This document shows positions 41,586-50,422 of a DNA stretch of 51,225 nt, piece by piece; position 1 is the stretch's first letter; every line of letters starts with the position of its first letter. The notes beneath the pieces were generated by a model. It searched no databases and was not told the origin of the DNA. It saw nothing but the letters and a program-made list of their open reading frames with translations. The position numbers were made by a program, and so were the translations under genes. The stretch is from GCA-2699365 sp036160955 (GTDB lineage Bacteria > Verrucomicrobiota > Verrucomicrobiia > Opitutales > Coraliomargaritaceae): positions 1 to 51,225 of the forward strand of contig JAYYDJ010000053.1 in NCBI GenBank assembly GCA_036160955.1, in the 5' to 3' direction.

Positions 41586-41736
41586 GATTTAATTCCGATA
41601 CGAGACCGAATCTTTAAGAAAGTCGCGCAGTGTGGTTTTTTGATACTTTCTGTCAAGCAATCAGAACTTAGTTCAGGTCTTGCAAGTCAAAGTAAAGATA
41701 TCAATCTACTCGTCTTATTGTATTGTGATTACTACT
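41586..41736. other. Divergent intergenic region between ileS and deoC
   Basis: 151 bp between divergent genes must hold both promoters, but I find no pair of hexamers with good spacing. TTG at 41680 would extend deoC by 19 residues that do not look like the family. No hairpin or riboswitch pattern stands out. Confidence 0.4.
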
Positions 41737-42693
41737 ATGAATTCATTAAAGCGTAATACTGGACATCCGCTGGATCTTGATTGGGTTCTTTCGGTACAAG
41801 CAAATACCTCGGCAATCGAGCGTCGCTGTAGAACTTTACCAGGTAGGCGCTCTATCAAGAAAAATCATCAAGTTGCATGGTTAGTCAAAGCTTTGAGCTG
41901 TATCGACTTAACCACTCTTTCTGGCGATGATACACAAGCACGTGTCAGGCGCTTGTGCAGAAAAGCAAGTATGCCAGTGCGTCATGAATTATTAGAACGT
42001 CTAGATATTGATCCTAATATTGTCCGTACCGCAGCCATATGCGTTTATCATGAAATGGTTCCCGCAGCAGTGGAAGCGCTAAGTGGAACTGGCATTCCTG
42101 TGGCAGCAGTTTCTACAGGTTTTCCGGCTGGCCTTTCGCCATATTCATTGCGTTTGGCTGAAATTACTGAGTCGGTTAAAGCGGGGGCGAGGGAGATTGA
42201 TATTGTCATTTCTCGACGTCATGTACTTTCGCAGGATTGGAAATCCTTATATGATGAGGTTCAAGCCTTTCGCGCTGCCTGCCAAGGGGCTCATATGAAG
42301 GCGATTCTAGCAACAGGCGAATTAGGTAGCTTGCGTAATGTAGCTAGAGCTTCATTAATATGCATGATGGCTGGAGCAGATTTTATCAAGACATCGACTG
42401 GCAAGGAAGGTATTAATGCAACTCTTCCAGTGAGTCTTACGATGATACGTCAAATTCGTGATTTCTACGATCGAACGGGTATTTATATAGGCTACAAACC
42501 AGCTGGTGGCATATCAAAAGCTAAGGATTCACTAAATTATCTTTCTTTAATTAAAGAAGAATTAGGTTTACGTTGGTTGCAGCCAGAATTATTTCGTTTT
42601 GGAGCATCGAGTCTACTCGGTGATATAGAGCGTCAGCTCGAGCACCATGCATCCGGCCACTACTCGGCCTCACACCGCCATGCTATAGGATAA
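41737..42693 (+). CDS. deoC: Deoxyribose-phosphate aldolase
   Basis: 318 residues from ATG 41737; the longer reading from TTG 41680 adds 19 unsupported residues. DeoC cleaves 2-deoxyribose-5-phosphate to glyceraldehyde-3-phosphate and acetaldehyde. The Schiff-base Lys is K218 in MAGADFIKTSTGK and the second Lys is K254 in IGYKPAGGIS; AVSTGFPAGL and AREIDIVISR are also family features. It is of the longer, eukaryote-like form (E. coli DeoC has about 259 residues). The downstream aldehyde dehydrogenase starts 3 bp after its stop and could oxidise the acetaldehyde product. Confidence 0.95.
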   Translation: MNSLKRNTGHPLDLDWVLSVQANTSAIERRCRTLPGRRSIKKNHQVAWLVKALSCIDLTTLSGDDTQARVRRLCRKASMPVRHELLERLDIDPNIVRTAAICVYHEMVPAAVEALSGTGIPVAAVSTGFPAGLSPYSLRLAEITESVKAGAREIDIVISRRHVLSQDWKSLYDEVQAFRAACQGAHMKAILATGELGSLRNVARASLICMMAGADFIKTSTGKEGINATLPVSLTMIRQIRDFYDRTGIYIGYKPAGGISKAKDSLNYLSLIKEELGLRWLQPELFRFGASSLLGDIERQLEHHASGHYSASHRHAIG

Positions 42694-42696
42694 GTT

Positions 42697-45075
42697 ATGA
42701 AAGTTACTGATATTTTAGAAACAATGGACTACGGAGAAGCTCCTGAAAGTCCTCAACCAGCACTTGACTGGGTAGCTACCCACCAAGGCGATTTTGGACT
42801 CTTTATCGATGGAGATTTTATCAAGCCTAAAGGGCGTGCATCCTTTAAGTCGTACAACCCTGCCAATGGGGAGTTACTTGCTCATCTATGCCAATCAGAG
42901 CAAGTGGATGTCGATACTGCCGTTGCTGCAGCGCGTGCAGCACAGGGTAGTTGGGAGTCAATTGGTGGTCCAGCGAGAGCCAAATATTTGTATGCTATAG
43001 CGCGGCTTGTGCAGAAGCACACTCGCTTGTTTGCTGTACTCGAGACATTGGACAACGGTAAACCAATTCGTGAAAGCCGTGATATTGATGTACCTCTTGT
43101 GGCACGCCATTTTTATTTTCATGCAGGTGCGGCTCAATTAATTGAGGATGAAATGCCGGAATACAAGGCGCTAGGTGTTGCGGGGCAGGTAATACCTTGG
43201 AATTTTCCACTACTAATGCTCGCTTGGAAAATCGCCCCAGCGCTTGCAATGGGAAATGCAGTCGTACTCAAGCCTGCGGAGTATACATCGCTAAGTGCAT
43301 TACTTTTTGCAGAAATTTGTAAAGAAGCTGGTTTGCCCAACGGTGTCGTCAATATTTTGACTGGAGATGGAACTGTAGGGGAGAAGATTGTTACACATAC
43401 TGGCATTAATAAAGTTGCTTTCACTGGATCAACTGTGGTAGGTCGCCACATACGCCAGGCAATTGCCGGGCAAGGTAAGGAGGTAACTCTGGAGCTAGGT
43501 GGCAAGTCACCTTATATAGTATTTGATGATGCCGACATAGATAGCGCCGTTGAAGGCTTGGTTGATGCAATTTGGCTCAATCAAGGGCAAGTTTGTTGTG
43601 CGGGATCACGCTTATTTGTGCAAGAGGGTTCGGCGGAAGTATTCCACCGAAAATTGCGAGCGCGCATGGATAAATTACGCATGGGTAATCCTTTAGACAA
43701 ATCTATTGATATAGGAGCAATCGTTGACCCCACTCAATTGGACTCAATTCATCGTTTGGTCGATGAAGGTTTAAAGGAAGGTGGAAATTCCCATGTAGCA
43801 GCCATTAATTGCCCAAAAGATGGAAGTTTTTATCCACCCACATTTATATCTGAAGTCGACCCTGCCTGCCGCTTAATGCAGGAAGAAATTTTTGGTCCCG
43901 TACTGGTAGGTACAACTTTCCGTACTCCTTCTGAAGCAGTAGCACTTGCGAATAATACTCGTTATGGTTTGGCCGCTTCGATTTGGACTGAAAATATAAA
44001 TTTAGCCTTAGATATAGCTCCTAAAATTATATGTGGAGTGGCATGGATTAATACTACTAATCAATTTGATGCTGCTGCAGGATTTGGCGGTCGCCGAGAG
44101 AGTGGTTTTGGGCGAGAGGGTGGCTGGGAAGGTTTGTATGCGTATGCTCGTAGTATACATCAGCCGTCGAAAAAAATTAAAGCGACCAGCACAAAGCGAA
44201 TTAGAGAAGCGGTGGAAATAAACGAATCAGGTATCGATCGTACGCCTAAGCTATTCATCGGTGGTCGGCAAATGCGACCAGATAGTGGTTATTCAATGCC
44301 AATTTACTCTTATAGCGGTAAACAACTTGGATTGGTTGGGCAGGGTAACCGTAAGGATATTCGTAACGCTGTGGAGGCTGCAAATGCTGCGCGATCTTGG
44401 TCTAAATCAACAGCTCATTTACGCGGGCAAATCCTTTATTACATAGCAGAGAACTTATCTGCTAGGCGAGAAGAGTTTGCAGCACGCATAGCGCTTATGA
44501 ATGGTGCGAATAGTAAAGCAGCAATGAAGGAGGTAGAGCAGTCAATTGATAGGCTATTTACTTATGCGGCATGGGCGGATAAATTCGATGGTGCCGCCCA
44601 TGGAGTTCCCATAAGTGGTATGGCTATAGCGATGCATGAACCGGTAGGAATTATTGGTATGTTCTGTTCGGATCGATCTCCCTTGCTTGGCCTTATTTCT
44701 ATCCTAGCTCCAGCTATTGCAATGGGTAACACATGTGTTATCGTTCCCTCGGAGGCGTATCCACTTTCTGCAACTGATTTATACCAAGTGTTAGAAACTT
44801 CAGATTTGCCTGCCGGAGTCGTCAACATAGTTACAGCAGCTCATAGCCATGTAGTTGATAGCTTGTCCGGTCATATGGAAGTGGATGCCTTATGGTATTT
44901 TGGTAGCGGAAATCACTCTGCTAGCATTGAGCGTTCATCCGTAACTAATTTGAAGCGTACGTGGGTCAATAATGGCTTGGATAGGGATTGGACTGACCCC
45001 AAGCAAGGGGCAGGCAAAGTATTCCTACGTCAATCAACGGAAGTGAAAAACATTTGGATTCCATATGGCGAATAA
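42697..45075 (+). CDS. Two-domain aldehyde dehydrogenase, ALDH16-like
   Basis: 792 residues. Residues about 30-490 form a complete ALDH: QVIPWNFPLLMLAWK (164-178), FTGSTVVGR (242-250), catalytic Glu266 in LELGGKS and catalytic Cys300 in NQGQVCCAGSR. Residues about 505-792 are a second ALDH-like domain (LFIGGRQMRPDSGYS, GIIGMFCSDRSPLLGL) lacking the ELGG and GQxC motifs, so it is catalytically silent. This one-active, one-dead layout and the tail STEVKNIWIPYGE match the ALDH16 family known from animals and bacteria. Coupled to deoC, the likely job is oxidising acetaldehyde from deoxyribose breakdown; the substrate is inferred. Confidence 0.9.
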   Translation: MKVTDILETMDYGEAPESPQPALDWVATHQGDFGLFIDGDFIKPKGRASFKSYNPANGELLAHLCQSEQVDVDTAVAAARAAQGSWESIGGPARAKYLYAIARLVQKHTRLFAVLETLDNGKPIRESRDIDVPLVARHFYFHAGAAQLIEDEMPEYKALGVAGQVIPWNFPLLMLAWKIAPALAMGNAVVLKPAEYTSLSALLFAEICKEAGLPNGVVNILTGDGTVGEKIVTHTGINKVAFTGSTVVGRHIRQAIAGQGKEVTLELGGKSPYIVFDDADIDSAVEGLVDAIWLNQGQVCCAGSRLFVQEGSAEVFHRKLRARMDKLRMGNPLDKSIDIGAIVDPTQLDSIHRLVDEGLKEGGNSHVAAINCPKDGSFYPPTFISEVDPACRLMQEEIFGPVLVGTTFRTPSEAVALANNTRYGLAASIWTENINLALDIAPKIICGVAWINTTNQFDAAAGFGGRRESGFGREGGWEGLYAYARSIHQPSKKIKATSTKRIREAVEINESGIDRTPKLFIGGRQMRPDSGYSMPIYSYSGKQLGLVGQGNRKDIRNAVEAANAARSWSKSTAHLRGQILYYIAENLSARREEFAARIALMNGANSKAAMKEVEQSIDRLFTYAAWADKFDGAAHGVPISGMAIAMHEPVGIIGMFCSDRSPLLGLISILAPAIAMGNTCVIVPSEAYPLSATDLYQVLETSDLPAGVVNIVTAAHSHVVDSLSGHMEVDALWYFGSGNHSASIERSSVTNLKRTWVNNGLDRDWTDPKQGAGKVFLRQSTEVKNIWIPYGE

Positions 45076-45119
45076 TTCGCAATCGTTAGCAATACAAATA
45101 AATCAATTGGCAGTTTAAT

Positions 45120-45719
45120 ATGGCTAAAATATATTTCTATTATTCGGCAATGAATGCAGGTAAGAGCACCACTCTTTTACAATCCGCGCATAATTATGAA
45201 GAACGTGGTATGCGTGTCTTGGTCTTTACTCCGAAGCTAGACAATCGTGATGGTGTTGGCATGGTCTCCTCACGAATTGGCCTGACTCGAAAGGCAACTG
45301 TTTTTTCGGAAGAGGATGACCTGTATGATCAGGTGCAAAGCGTGCAGTCCAGTGATAAGATTCATTGTGTCTTAATTGATGAAGCACAATTTTTGACACC
45401 CCTACAAGTCTTACAAATATCTAGATTAACAGATCGATTAGACATACCTGTTTTGTGTTACGGCATCCGCACAGATTTTCAGGGTGAGCCCTTTGAAGGT
45501 AGTAAATACCTGCTCGCTTGGGCGGATGAACTTATTGAAATAAAAACGATTTGCCGCTCTGGTAAAAAGGCGACAATGAACGCTCGTCTCGATTCTGAAG
45601 GTAATCGTGTATGGGCAGGTGACCAGATTGATATTGGTACCCACTATGTGGCTTTAAGTCGTAAAGAGTTTTGCTTGGATCGAGTATCTCCGATAAGCGA
45701 TGTTGCTGCGGAAGAATAA
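45120..45719 (+). CDS. tdk: Thymidine kinase (zinc ligands mostly replaced)
   Basis: 199 residues, close to E. coli Tdk. Phosphate loop SAMNAGKSTTLL (9-20), DEAQFLTPLQV (87-97) with the catalytic Glu, and LCYGIRTDFQGEPF (112-125) with YLLAWAD are clear. It phosphorylates thymidine for salvage. In E. coli the lasso domain holds zinc with Cys145, Cys147, Cys182 and His185. Here the equivalents are Cys145, Ser147 (TICRSGKKAT), Ser180 and Glu183 (ALSRKEFC), so the site is probably empty unless Cys185 takes part. It follows the deoC-ALDH pair, giving a deoxynucleoside-use cluster. Confidence 0.95.
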   Translation: MAKIYFYYSAMNAGKSTTLLQSAHNYEERGMRVLVFTPKLDNRDGVGMVSSRIGLTRKATVFSEEDDLYDQVQSVQSSDKIHCVLIDEAQFLTPLQVLQISRLTDRLDIPVLCYGIRTDFQGEPFEGSKYLLAWADELIEIKTICRSGKKATMNARLDSEGNRVWAGDQIDIGTHYVALSRKEFCLDRVSPISDVAAEE

Positions 45720-45804
45720 ACTTTTCTCTACGCCTGATTACTCGTTTTGTGACGATTTAACTCGCTGTGCGAATCAAAGTTACTTTCTTGCTCTATTTTA
45801 AAGC

Positions 45805-46809
45805 ATGACTCTGGCAATAATTCAACTTCCCATAGTGTCTTCACCGATTTGGCTGCTTTTATTACTTCTTGTAGTCGGTTTTACTGCGCTCGCATATGGC
45901 GGTGATTTATTAACATCTGGGTCTGCATCTATCTCGGTTAATATTAACATCAACCCTGTTGTCGTTGGTCTTACAGTAATATCAGTCGCCACTTCAATGC
46001 CTGAAATGGCGACCTCTCTAATTGCAGCTAGGACGAGTCCTAATTTAGCGCTAGGTAATATATTGGGAAGTAATATTGCTAATATTGGGCTCATCATGGG
46101 TATTACTGCAGTAATTGCTCCACTAAGTATTCAGCAGCGCCTTATTCGCCGCGAAGTTCCTTTCTTAATTCTATTAACGGTACTATTTACCGTATTTGCA
46201 TTTGGTGGATACAGTCGAACAGAGGGCATATTTCTGCTATCACTTACTGTTGCTTACTTAGTCTACGTTGTGCGAGGTGCAAATCTTGAAAAGAGGAAAA
46301 ATGCTAGTATTTCCACTATTGGCTCTCGCAAAATTTCAAAAGTTTCCACACCAAAAGCAATACTACTAGTGGCTATCGGAGGTGGATTGCTTGCACTAGG
46401 TGCAGATTTTCTTGTGCAATCCAGCGTAGTTATTGCATCGCGCATGGGTGCGAGTGATCTTTTTGTAGGACTTACGATTGTTGCGATAGGCACAAGCTTA
46501 CCAGAATTAGCAGCATCTGTTGCGGCAGTTCGTTCTGGGCATGCTGACCTTTGCGCAGGAAACATTATTGGGTCTAATTTATTTAATCTGATGTTAATTG
46601 GTGGTAGTGTCGCAACTATTAGTACAATCGAAGTAGATGAGCGCCTGCTTTTTGTAGAGTTTCCATGCCTTTTATTCTTATCTATTCTGCTTCTGTGCTT
46701 GTTTAAAAATAGTTGCCTTGTTACACGCCGCGAAGGGTTAGTTTTATTATTTCTTTATCTTCTAGTTTTAACTCTTTCAGGGCTCGCTCAGTTCAATCTC
46801 TTATTTTAA
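45805..46809 (+). CDS. Na+/Ca2+ exchanger family membrane protein (CaxA/YrbG-like)
   Basis: 334 residues, about ten hydrophobic helices in two inverted halves. The alpha repeats are VVGLTVISVATSMPEMATSL with NILGSNIANIGLIMG in the first half, and VGLTIVAIGTSLPELAASV with NIIGSNLFNLMLIGG in the second; both carry the conserved Glu. A short basic loop (about 155-180) separates the halves. Such antiporters extrude Ca2+ or related cations in exchange for Na+, K+ or H+; ion choice cannot be read here. It ends 15 bp before gpmI. Confidence 0.9.
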   Translation: MTLAIIQLPIVSSPIWLLLLLLVVGFTALAYGGDLLTSGSASISVNININPVVVGLTVISVATSMPEMATSLIAARTSPNLALGNILGSNIANIGLIMGITAVIAPLSIQQRLIRREVPFLILLTVLFTVFAFGGYSRTEGIFLLSLTVAYLVYVVRGANLEKRKNASISTIGSRKISKVSTPKAILLVAIGGGLLALGADFLVQSSVVIASRMGASDLFVGLTIVAIGTSLPELAASVAAVRSGHADLCAGNIIGSNLFNLMLIGGSVATISTIEVDERLLFVEFPCLLFLSILLLCLFKNSCLVTRREGLVLLFLYLLVLTLSGLAQFNLLF

Positions 46810-46824
46810 TCAATATTCTTATTT

Positions 46825-48414
46825 ATGTCTGATTTAGTTAAACCTGTAGTTCTAATTATTCGTGATGGATGGGGGGAAAATCATGACGCCTCATACGATG
46901 CGTACAATGCGGTAAAGCTAGCCAATACACCTATTGCTGACCAGCTGAGTGCGCAATATCCTCGTACGGAGATCCGCGCGAGTGGACTAGCGGTGGGTTT
47001 ACCTGAGGGCATTATGGGTAACTCCGAAGTGGGTCACCAAAACATAGGCGCTGGCCGTGTCGTGGATCAGGAAATAGTCCGTATTAATAAGGGGATTGAG
47101 ACCGGGTCGGTAAAGGAGAGCCCCGCACTACGGAAGGCTTTATCGCATGTTAAAAATATGGGTACAGCGTTACATTTTATGGGACTTGTATCTGACGCAG
47201 GAGTACACTCGATGCTCGATCATCTTTACGGCTTAATTAAAATAGCGAAGCAAGAGGGTATTGAAAAAGTTTACCTGCATGCCTTTACAGATGGCAGAGA
47301 TACAGGACCCTATACAGGAAAAACATTCATTGAACAAGCTGAGGCACAGATGGCCGCATTAGGTGTCGGCGAAATCGCATCTGTCACCGGTCGTTATTGG
47401 GCTATGGATCGAGACAATCGCTGGGACCGAGTGCAACGCGCGTATGATTGCTTAACTGGTCGCACTATAGAAAAGACTTTTAGCTCCGCAACTGATGCGG
47501 TACAAGCGCAGTACGACAATCCTGAGACTTCAGGAACAAAGGGTGACGAATTTTGCCCGCCATCTCTTATCCTAGCTGAAGATGGGCAACCTATCGCCAC
47601 GATAAAGAGCGGCGACTCAGTATTATTTTTTAACTTTCGAGGGGACCGTCCGCGCGAGTTGACTCGAGCTTTTATTGAAGAGAAATTTACAAGTTTCGAA
47701 CGTGGCGAAAAACTGGATCTTTTTTTCGCAACACTAAGTGAGTATCAGGTTGGCTTATGCCCGAATGTTGTTTTCCATAAGCCACCTAAAATGGAGGGTA
47801 CTCTTGGTGGCTATTTGTCGCAATTGGGTGTTTCGCAGTTTCGCTGCGCAGAGACAGAAAAATTTCCGCATGTTACCTTTTTCTTTAATGACTACCGGGA
47901 AGATCCATTTCCAGGAGAAGATCGCAAGTTAATACCCAGTCGTAAAGATTGTGTCACCTATGATGAAAAGCCGGAAATGTCTGCATATGAAATTCGTGAC
48001 GCATGTTTGAAAGCAATTCAATCGGGCAAGTACGGACTGATTGTTATTAATTTCGCAAATCCTGATATGGTTGGTCACACAGGCGTGATTGAAGCCTGCG
48101 TTAGGGCATGTGAAGTAGTAGATGAATGTGTTGGTGACTTATTGTCTGCAATTTCTTCTGCTGGTGGCGCGGCGCTGATAACTGCAGATCATGGAAACTC
48201 TGATCAATTATGGAGCTTTGAGATGGAAGGTCCGCACACTGCCCATACGCTCAATTCAGTTGAAGTCGTTGTATACAGTGAGGCGCTCAAGAATGCTACT
48301 CTTGTTGAAGGTGGCGCATTGGGGGATATTGCACCAACCATCCTTGAATTAATGGGATTAGAGAAGCCGACTGCGATGACAGGAAACAGCTTAATTTATT
48401 CGCTTGGAGCCTAA
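46825..48414 (+). CDS. gpmI: 2,3-bisphosphoglycerate-independent phosphoglycerate mutase
   Basis: 529 residues. It interconverts 3- and 2-phosphoglycerate in glycolysis, using Mn2+. Alkaline-phosphatase-like metal sites and the phosphorylated Ser are visible: LIIRDGWGENHDAS at the N-terminus, GNSEVGHQNIGAGR with Ser67, HAFTDGRDTGP, TVGRYWAMDRDNRWDR-type GRYWAMDRDNRWDR, NFRGDRPRELTRA, NFANPDMVGHTG and ALITADHGNSDQ. Two short stretches extend the usual ~510 residues slightly. Its stop abuts the stop of the convergent symporter with no gap. Confidence 0.97.
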   Translation: MSDLVKPVVLIIRDGWGENHDASYDAYNAVKLANTPIADQLSAQYPRTEIRASGLAVGLPEGIMGNSEVGHQNIGAGRVVDQEIVRINKGIETGSVKESPALRKALSHVKNMGTALHFMGLVSDAGVHSMLDHLYGLIKIAKQEGIEKVYLHAFTDGRDTGPYTGKTFIEQAEAQMAALGVGEIASVTGRYWAMDRDNRWDRVQRAYDCLTGRTIEKTFSSATDAVQAQYDNPETSGTKGDEFCPPSLILAEDGQPIATIKSGDSVLFFNFRGDRPRELTRAFIEEKFTSFERGEKLDLFFATLSEYQVGLCPNVVFHKPPKMEGTLGGYLSQLGVSQFRCAETEKFPHVTFFFNDYREDPFPGEDRKLIPSRKDCVTYDEKPEMSAYEIRDACLKAIQSGKYGLIVINFANPDMVGHTGVIEACVRACEVVDECVGDLLSAISSAGGAALITADHGNSDQLWSFEMEGPHTAHTLNSVEVVVYSEALKNATLVEGGALGDIAPTILELMGLEKPTAMTGNSLIYSLGA

Positions 48415-50103
48415 CTACAGCCAGAAACTGAAGTATAGGTAGATGCAAAGTACACAAGCGAGGACAACGATTGTTCCCAGCACATCCTTGTAGTTCCAAC
48501 TCTCTCGTATCGCTACATGATCCTCTTGGGTGAGGCTTGTCCAAGTTAGACCTTCTGTTTTATGGTTCTTGGGTTTTGCTGTTACGAATGAAAGTCCAAC
48601 TATAATAAGTACACTGATCATTAATAGGACTCCAGAGTAGTATAGAAAGTTAAATTCAGCGATCGCAGTAAGAGCGCCATTAGTAATACCTCCTTTAGTT
48701 TGTATCGCCTCAATGGATAGTTTAAAAAGACCAAGGATGAAACCGATGACCATTCCCCAGAAGGCTCCTGTAGCGTTGATTCGCTTCCAAAATAGCCCAA
48801 GTAAAAAGACTGCGGTAATGGGTGGGGCTAAATAGCCTTGTACGCTTTGTAGGTATTTATAAATTCCACCGCCTGCCATCGCTTTCATAATTGGTATCCA
48901 AATTAATCCGGCAATGACGACTATTGATGTAGCCAAACGTCCAATCTGTACGTAGTGGCTTTCGGATTTTCCAGGTTGTAGCTTTTCGTAAATATCTTTG
49001 GTAAACAGAGTGGCGCAGGAATTAAACAAAGAAGCTAGCGAGCTCATTAGAGCGGAGAGTAAACCAGCTACTACGAGACCGCGCAATCCAACTGGAAGAA
49101 GCTCTGCTACCATGGTAGCAAAAACTTGGTCTCCATCAATGCTTGTATCGGCGCGCAGAGGTATCGCAATCAAGCCCTTTTGATTGAGCGCCCAGCCTAT
49201 CAAACCAGGCACTAAAAAGATAAGTACTGGCCAGACCTTTAAAAAACCTCCCCATAGAGCTCCGCGTCTTGCATCGGTTAAACTATTTGCAGCTAGGGTG
49301 CGCTGCACAATATATTGATCAGTGCACCAATACCAGATACCAATCACAGGCGACGCGATCATAACGCCTAGCCATGGGAAATCAGGATTCTTCCACCATG
49401 GGATACCTTCCTGCACCAATGGTCTCCACAGGGCGAAGTCTTCTTTGGCTACGCCTGCTAAAAACTGGAGCTCTGACCAGCCACCTAATTGGCTAAGACC
49501 CAACCAAGTAATAAAGAAAGAACCAATCAATAGTACGACTGCTTGAGCCACCTCCGTGTAGAGTACCGCGCGTAAACCCCCAAATATTGTATAGACTCCA
49601 GTAAGGACTACGGTGCTGATTGCTCCCACCCAGAAGGCATTGTCCGGAGAGCCAAAGGTATCCGGCAGTAGGGTCATAAATACTAGTGCGCCGGCATAAA
49701 CAGTTACCGATACTTTAGTAAATACGTAAGCAGTTAGGCTAACAATAGAAAGCACCCAGCGAGTCTTAGCATCAAAGCGCAGCTCCATAAATTCTGGCAT
49801 GGTGTAGACACCACTACGGTAATAAAACGGTACAAAGACCCAAGCAAGAAGGATCATAATCCATGCATGTAATTCCCAGTGCGCCATTGCCATACCGCTG
49901 CTTGCACCATTACCGGCGAGTCCAACGATATGTTCGGACCCTATATTAGATGCAAATAAGGACGCACCGACGACTAACCAGCTAGCATGGCGACCTGCTA
50001 GGAAGTAGTCTGCAGTAGTCTTTTGCTGTTTGGCGGACCATTTAACAATTATAACGAGTCCTAAGAAATATAGGCCGACTACTGTCCAATCAAGATATGC
50101 CAT
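48415..50103 (-). CDS. Sodium:solute symporter (SSS/SGLT family)
   Basis: 562 residues with about 14 membrane helices. SGLT-type motifs: YFLAGRHASWLVVGASLFASNIGSEH-like start (YFLAGRHASWLVVGASLF then ASNIGSEHIVGLAGNG), YTMPEFMELRFD, FGGLRAVLYTEVAQAVVL and SALMSSLASLFNSCATLF. It probably imports a sugar or related solute with Na+. The nearest characterised group is vSGLT-like; the substrate cannot be decided. It is alone on the - strand with a TATAAT just upstream and no space for a terminator before gpmI. Confidence 0.92.
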   Translation of the reverse strand: MAYLDWTVVGLYFLGLVIIVKWSAKQQKTTADYFLAGRHASWLVVGASLFASNIGSEHIVGLAGNGASSGMAMAHWELHAWIMILLAWVFVPFYYRSGVYTMPEFMELRFDAKTRWVLSIVSLTAYVFTKVSVTVYAGALVFMTLLPDTFGSPDNAFWVGAISTVVLTGVYTIFGGLRAVLYTEVAQAVVLLIGSFFITWLGLSQLGGWSELQFLAGVAKEDFALWRPLVQEGIPWWKNPDFPWLGVMIASPVIGIWYWCTDQYIVQRTLAANSLTDARRGALWGGFLKVWPVLIFLVPGLIGWALNQKGLIAIPLRADTSIDGDQVFATMVAELLPVGLRGLVVAGLLSALMSSLASLFNSCATLFTKDIYEKLQPGKSESHYVQIGRLATSIVVIAGLIWIPIMKAMAGGGIYKYLQSVQGYLAPPITAVFLLGLFWKRINATGAFWGMVIGFILGLFKLSIEAIQTKGGITNGALTAIAEFNFLYYSGVLLMISVLIIVGLSFVTAKPKNHKTEGLTWTSLTQEDHVAIRESWNYKDVLGTIVVLACVLCIYLYFSFWL

Positions 50104-50113
50104 AAGTTATAAA

Positions 50114-50119
50114 ATTATA
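50114..50119 (-). promoter_or_regulatory. Candidate -10 box of the symporter gene
   Basis: TATAAT on the - strand ends 10 bp before the ATG at 50103, with no good -35 at the right distance. It would give a nearly leaderless transcript. Confidence 0.35.
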
Positions 50120-50316
50120 CTTTGGTGAAAATTTGCATACGGGGCATGCATGAAAAATAATACATTAACGTTCGAATGAGTTAATTTAAAAGATAATAGT
50201 CACTAAATTCCGCTAAATTTATAACATATGCGGTAAATCGTAACAATAAAAGTTCCATAAGGTACTCATTAATAATGCTTAATATAACTATTTAGTTAAT
50301 TTTTTCACTTTTTATA

Positions 50317-50349
50317 CAATTTAATGCAATTATTGCTTGCATTAAATTG
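50317..50349. repeat. 13-bp perfect inverted repeat upstream of the PEP-CTERM gene
   Basis: CAATTTAATGCAA (50317-50329) and TTGCATTAAATTG (50337-50349) are exact reverse complements around a 7-nt loop. A further TGCATT lies just downstream (near 50349-50354). It sits 73 bp before the ATG. No T-run follows, so an operator or a 5' RNA hairpin is more likely than a terminator. Confidence 0.7.
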
Positions 50350-50422
50350 CATTGAATGATCAAATACAAATCTTACATCCCAATTTACCTCTTTATGTAC
50401 GTGTTTATCGTACTATACCCTT

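Larger units (their letters stand above)
50104..50422. other. AT-rich divergent intergenic region
   Basis: 319 bp between the symporter (-) and the PEP-CTERM gene (+). It holds the symporter -10 candidate, a CATGCATG palindrome near 50146, and the long perfect inverted repeat at 50317-50349. TATACA at 50313-50318 could be a -10 for the rightward gene, with no good -35. I see no gene. Confidence 0.5.

Noticed and set aside
45720..45804. Possible terminator after tdk
   Set aside because: The complementary segments are short, widely spaced and lack a T-tract.
50144..50153. CATGCATG palindrome near the symporter promoter
   Set aside because: Too short to be meaningful in an AT-rich region, and no second copy is nearby.
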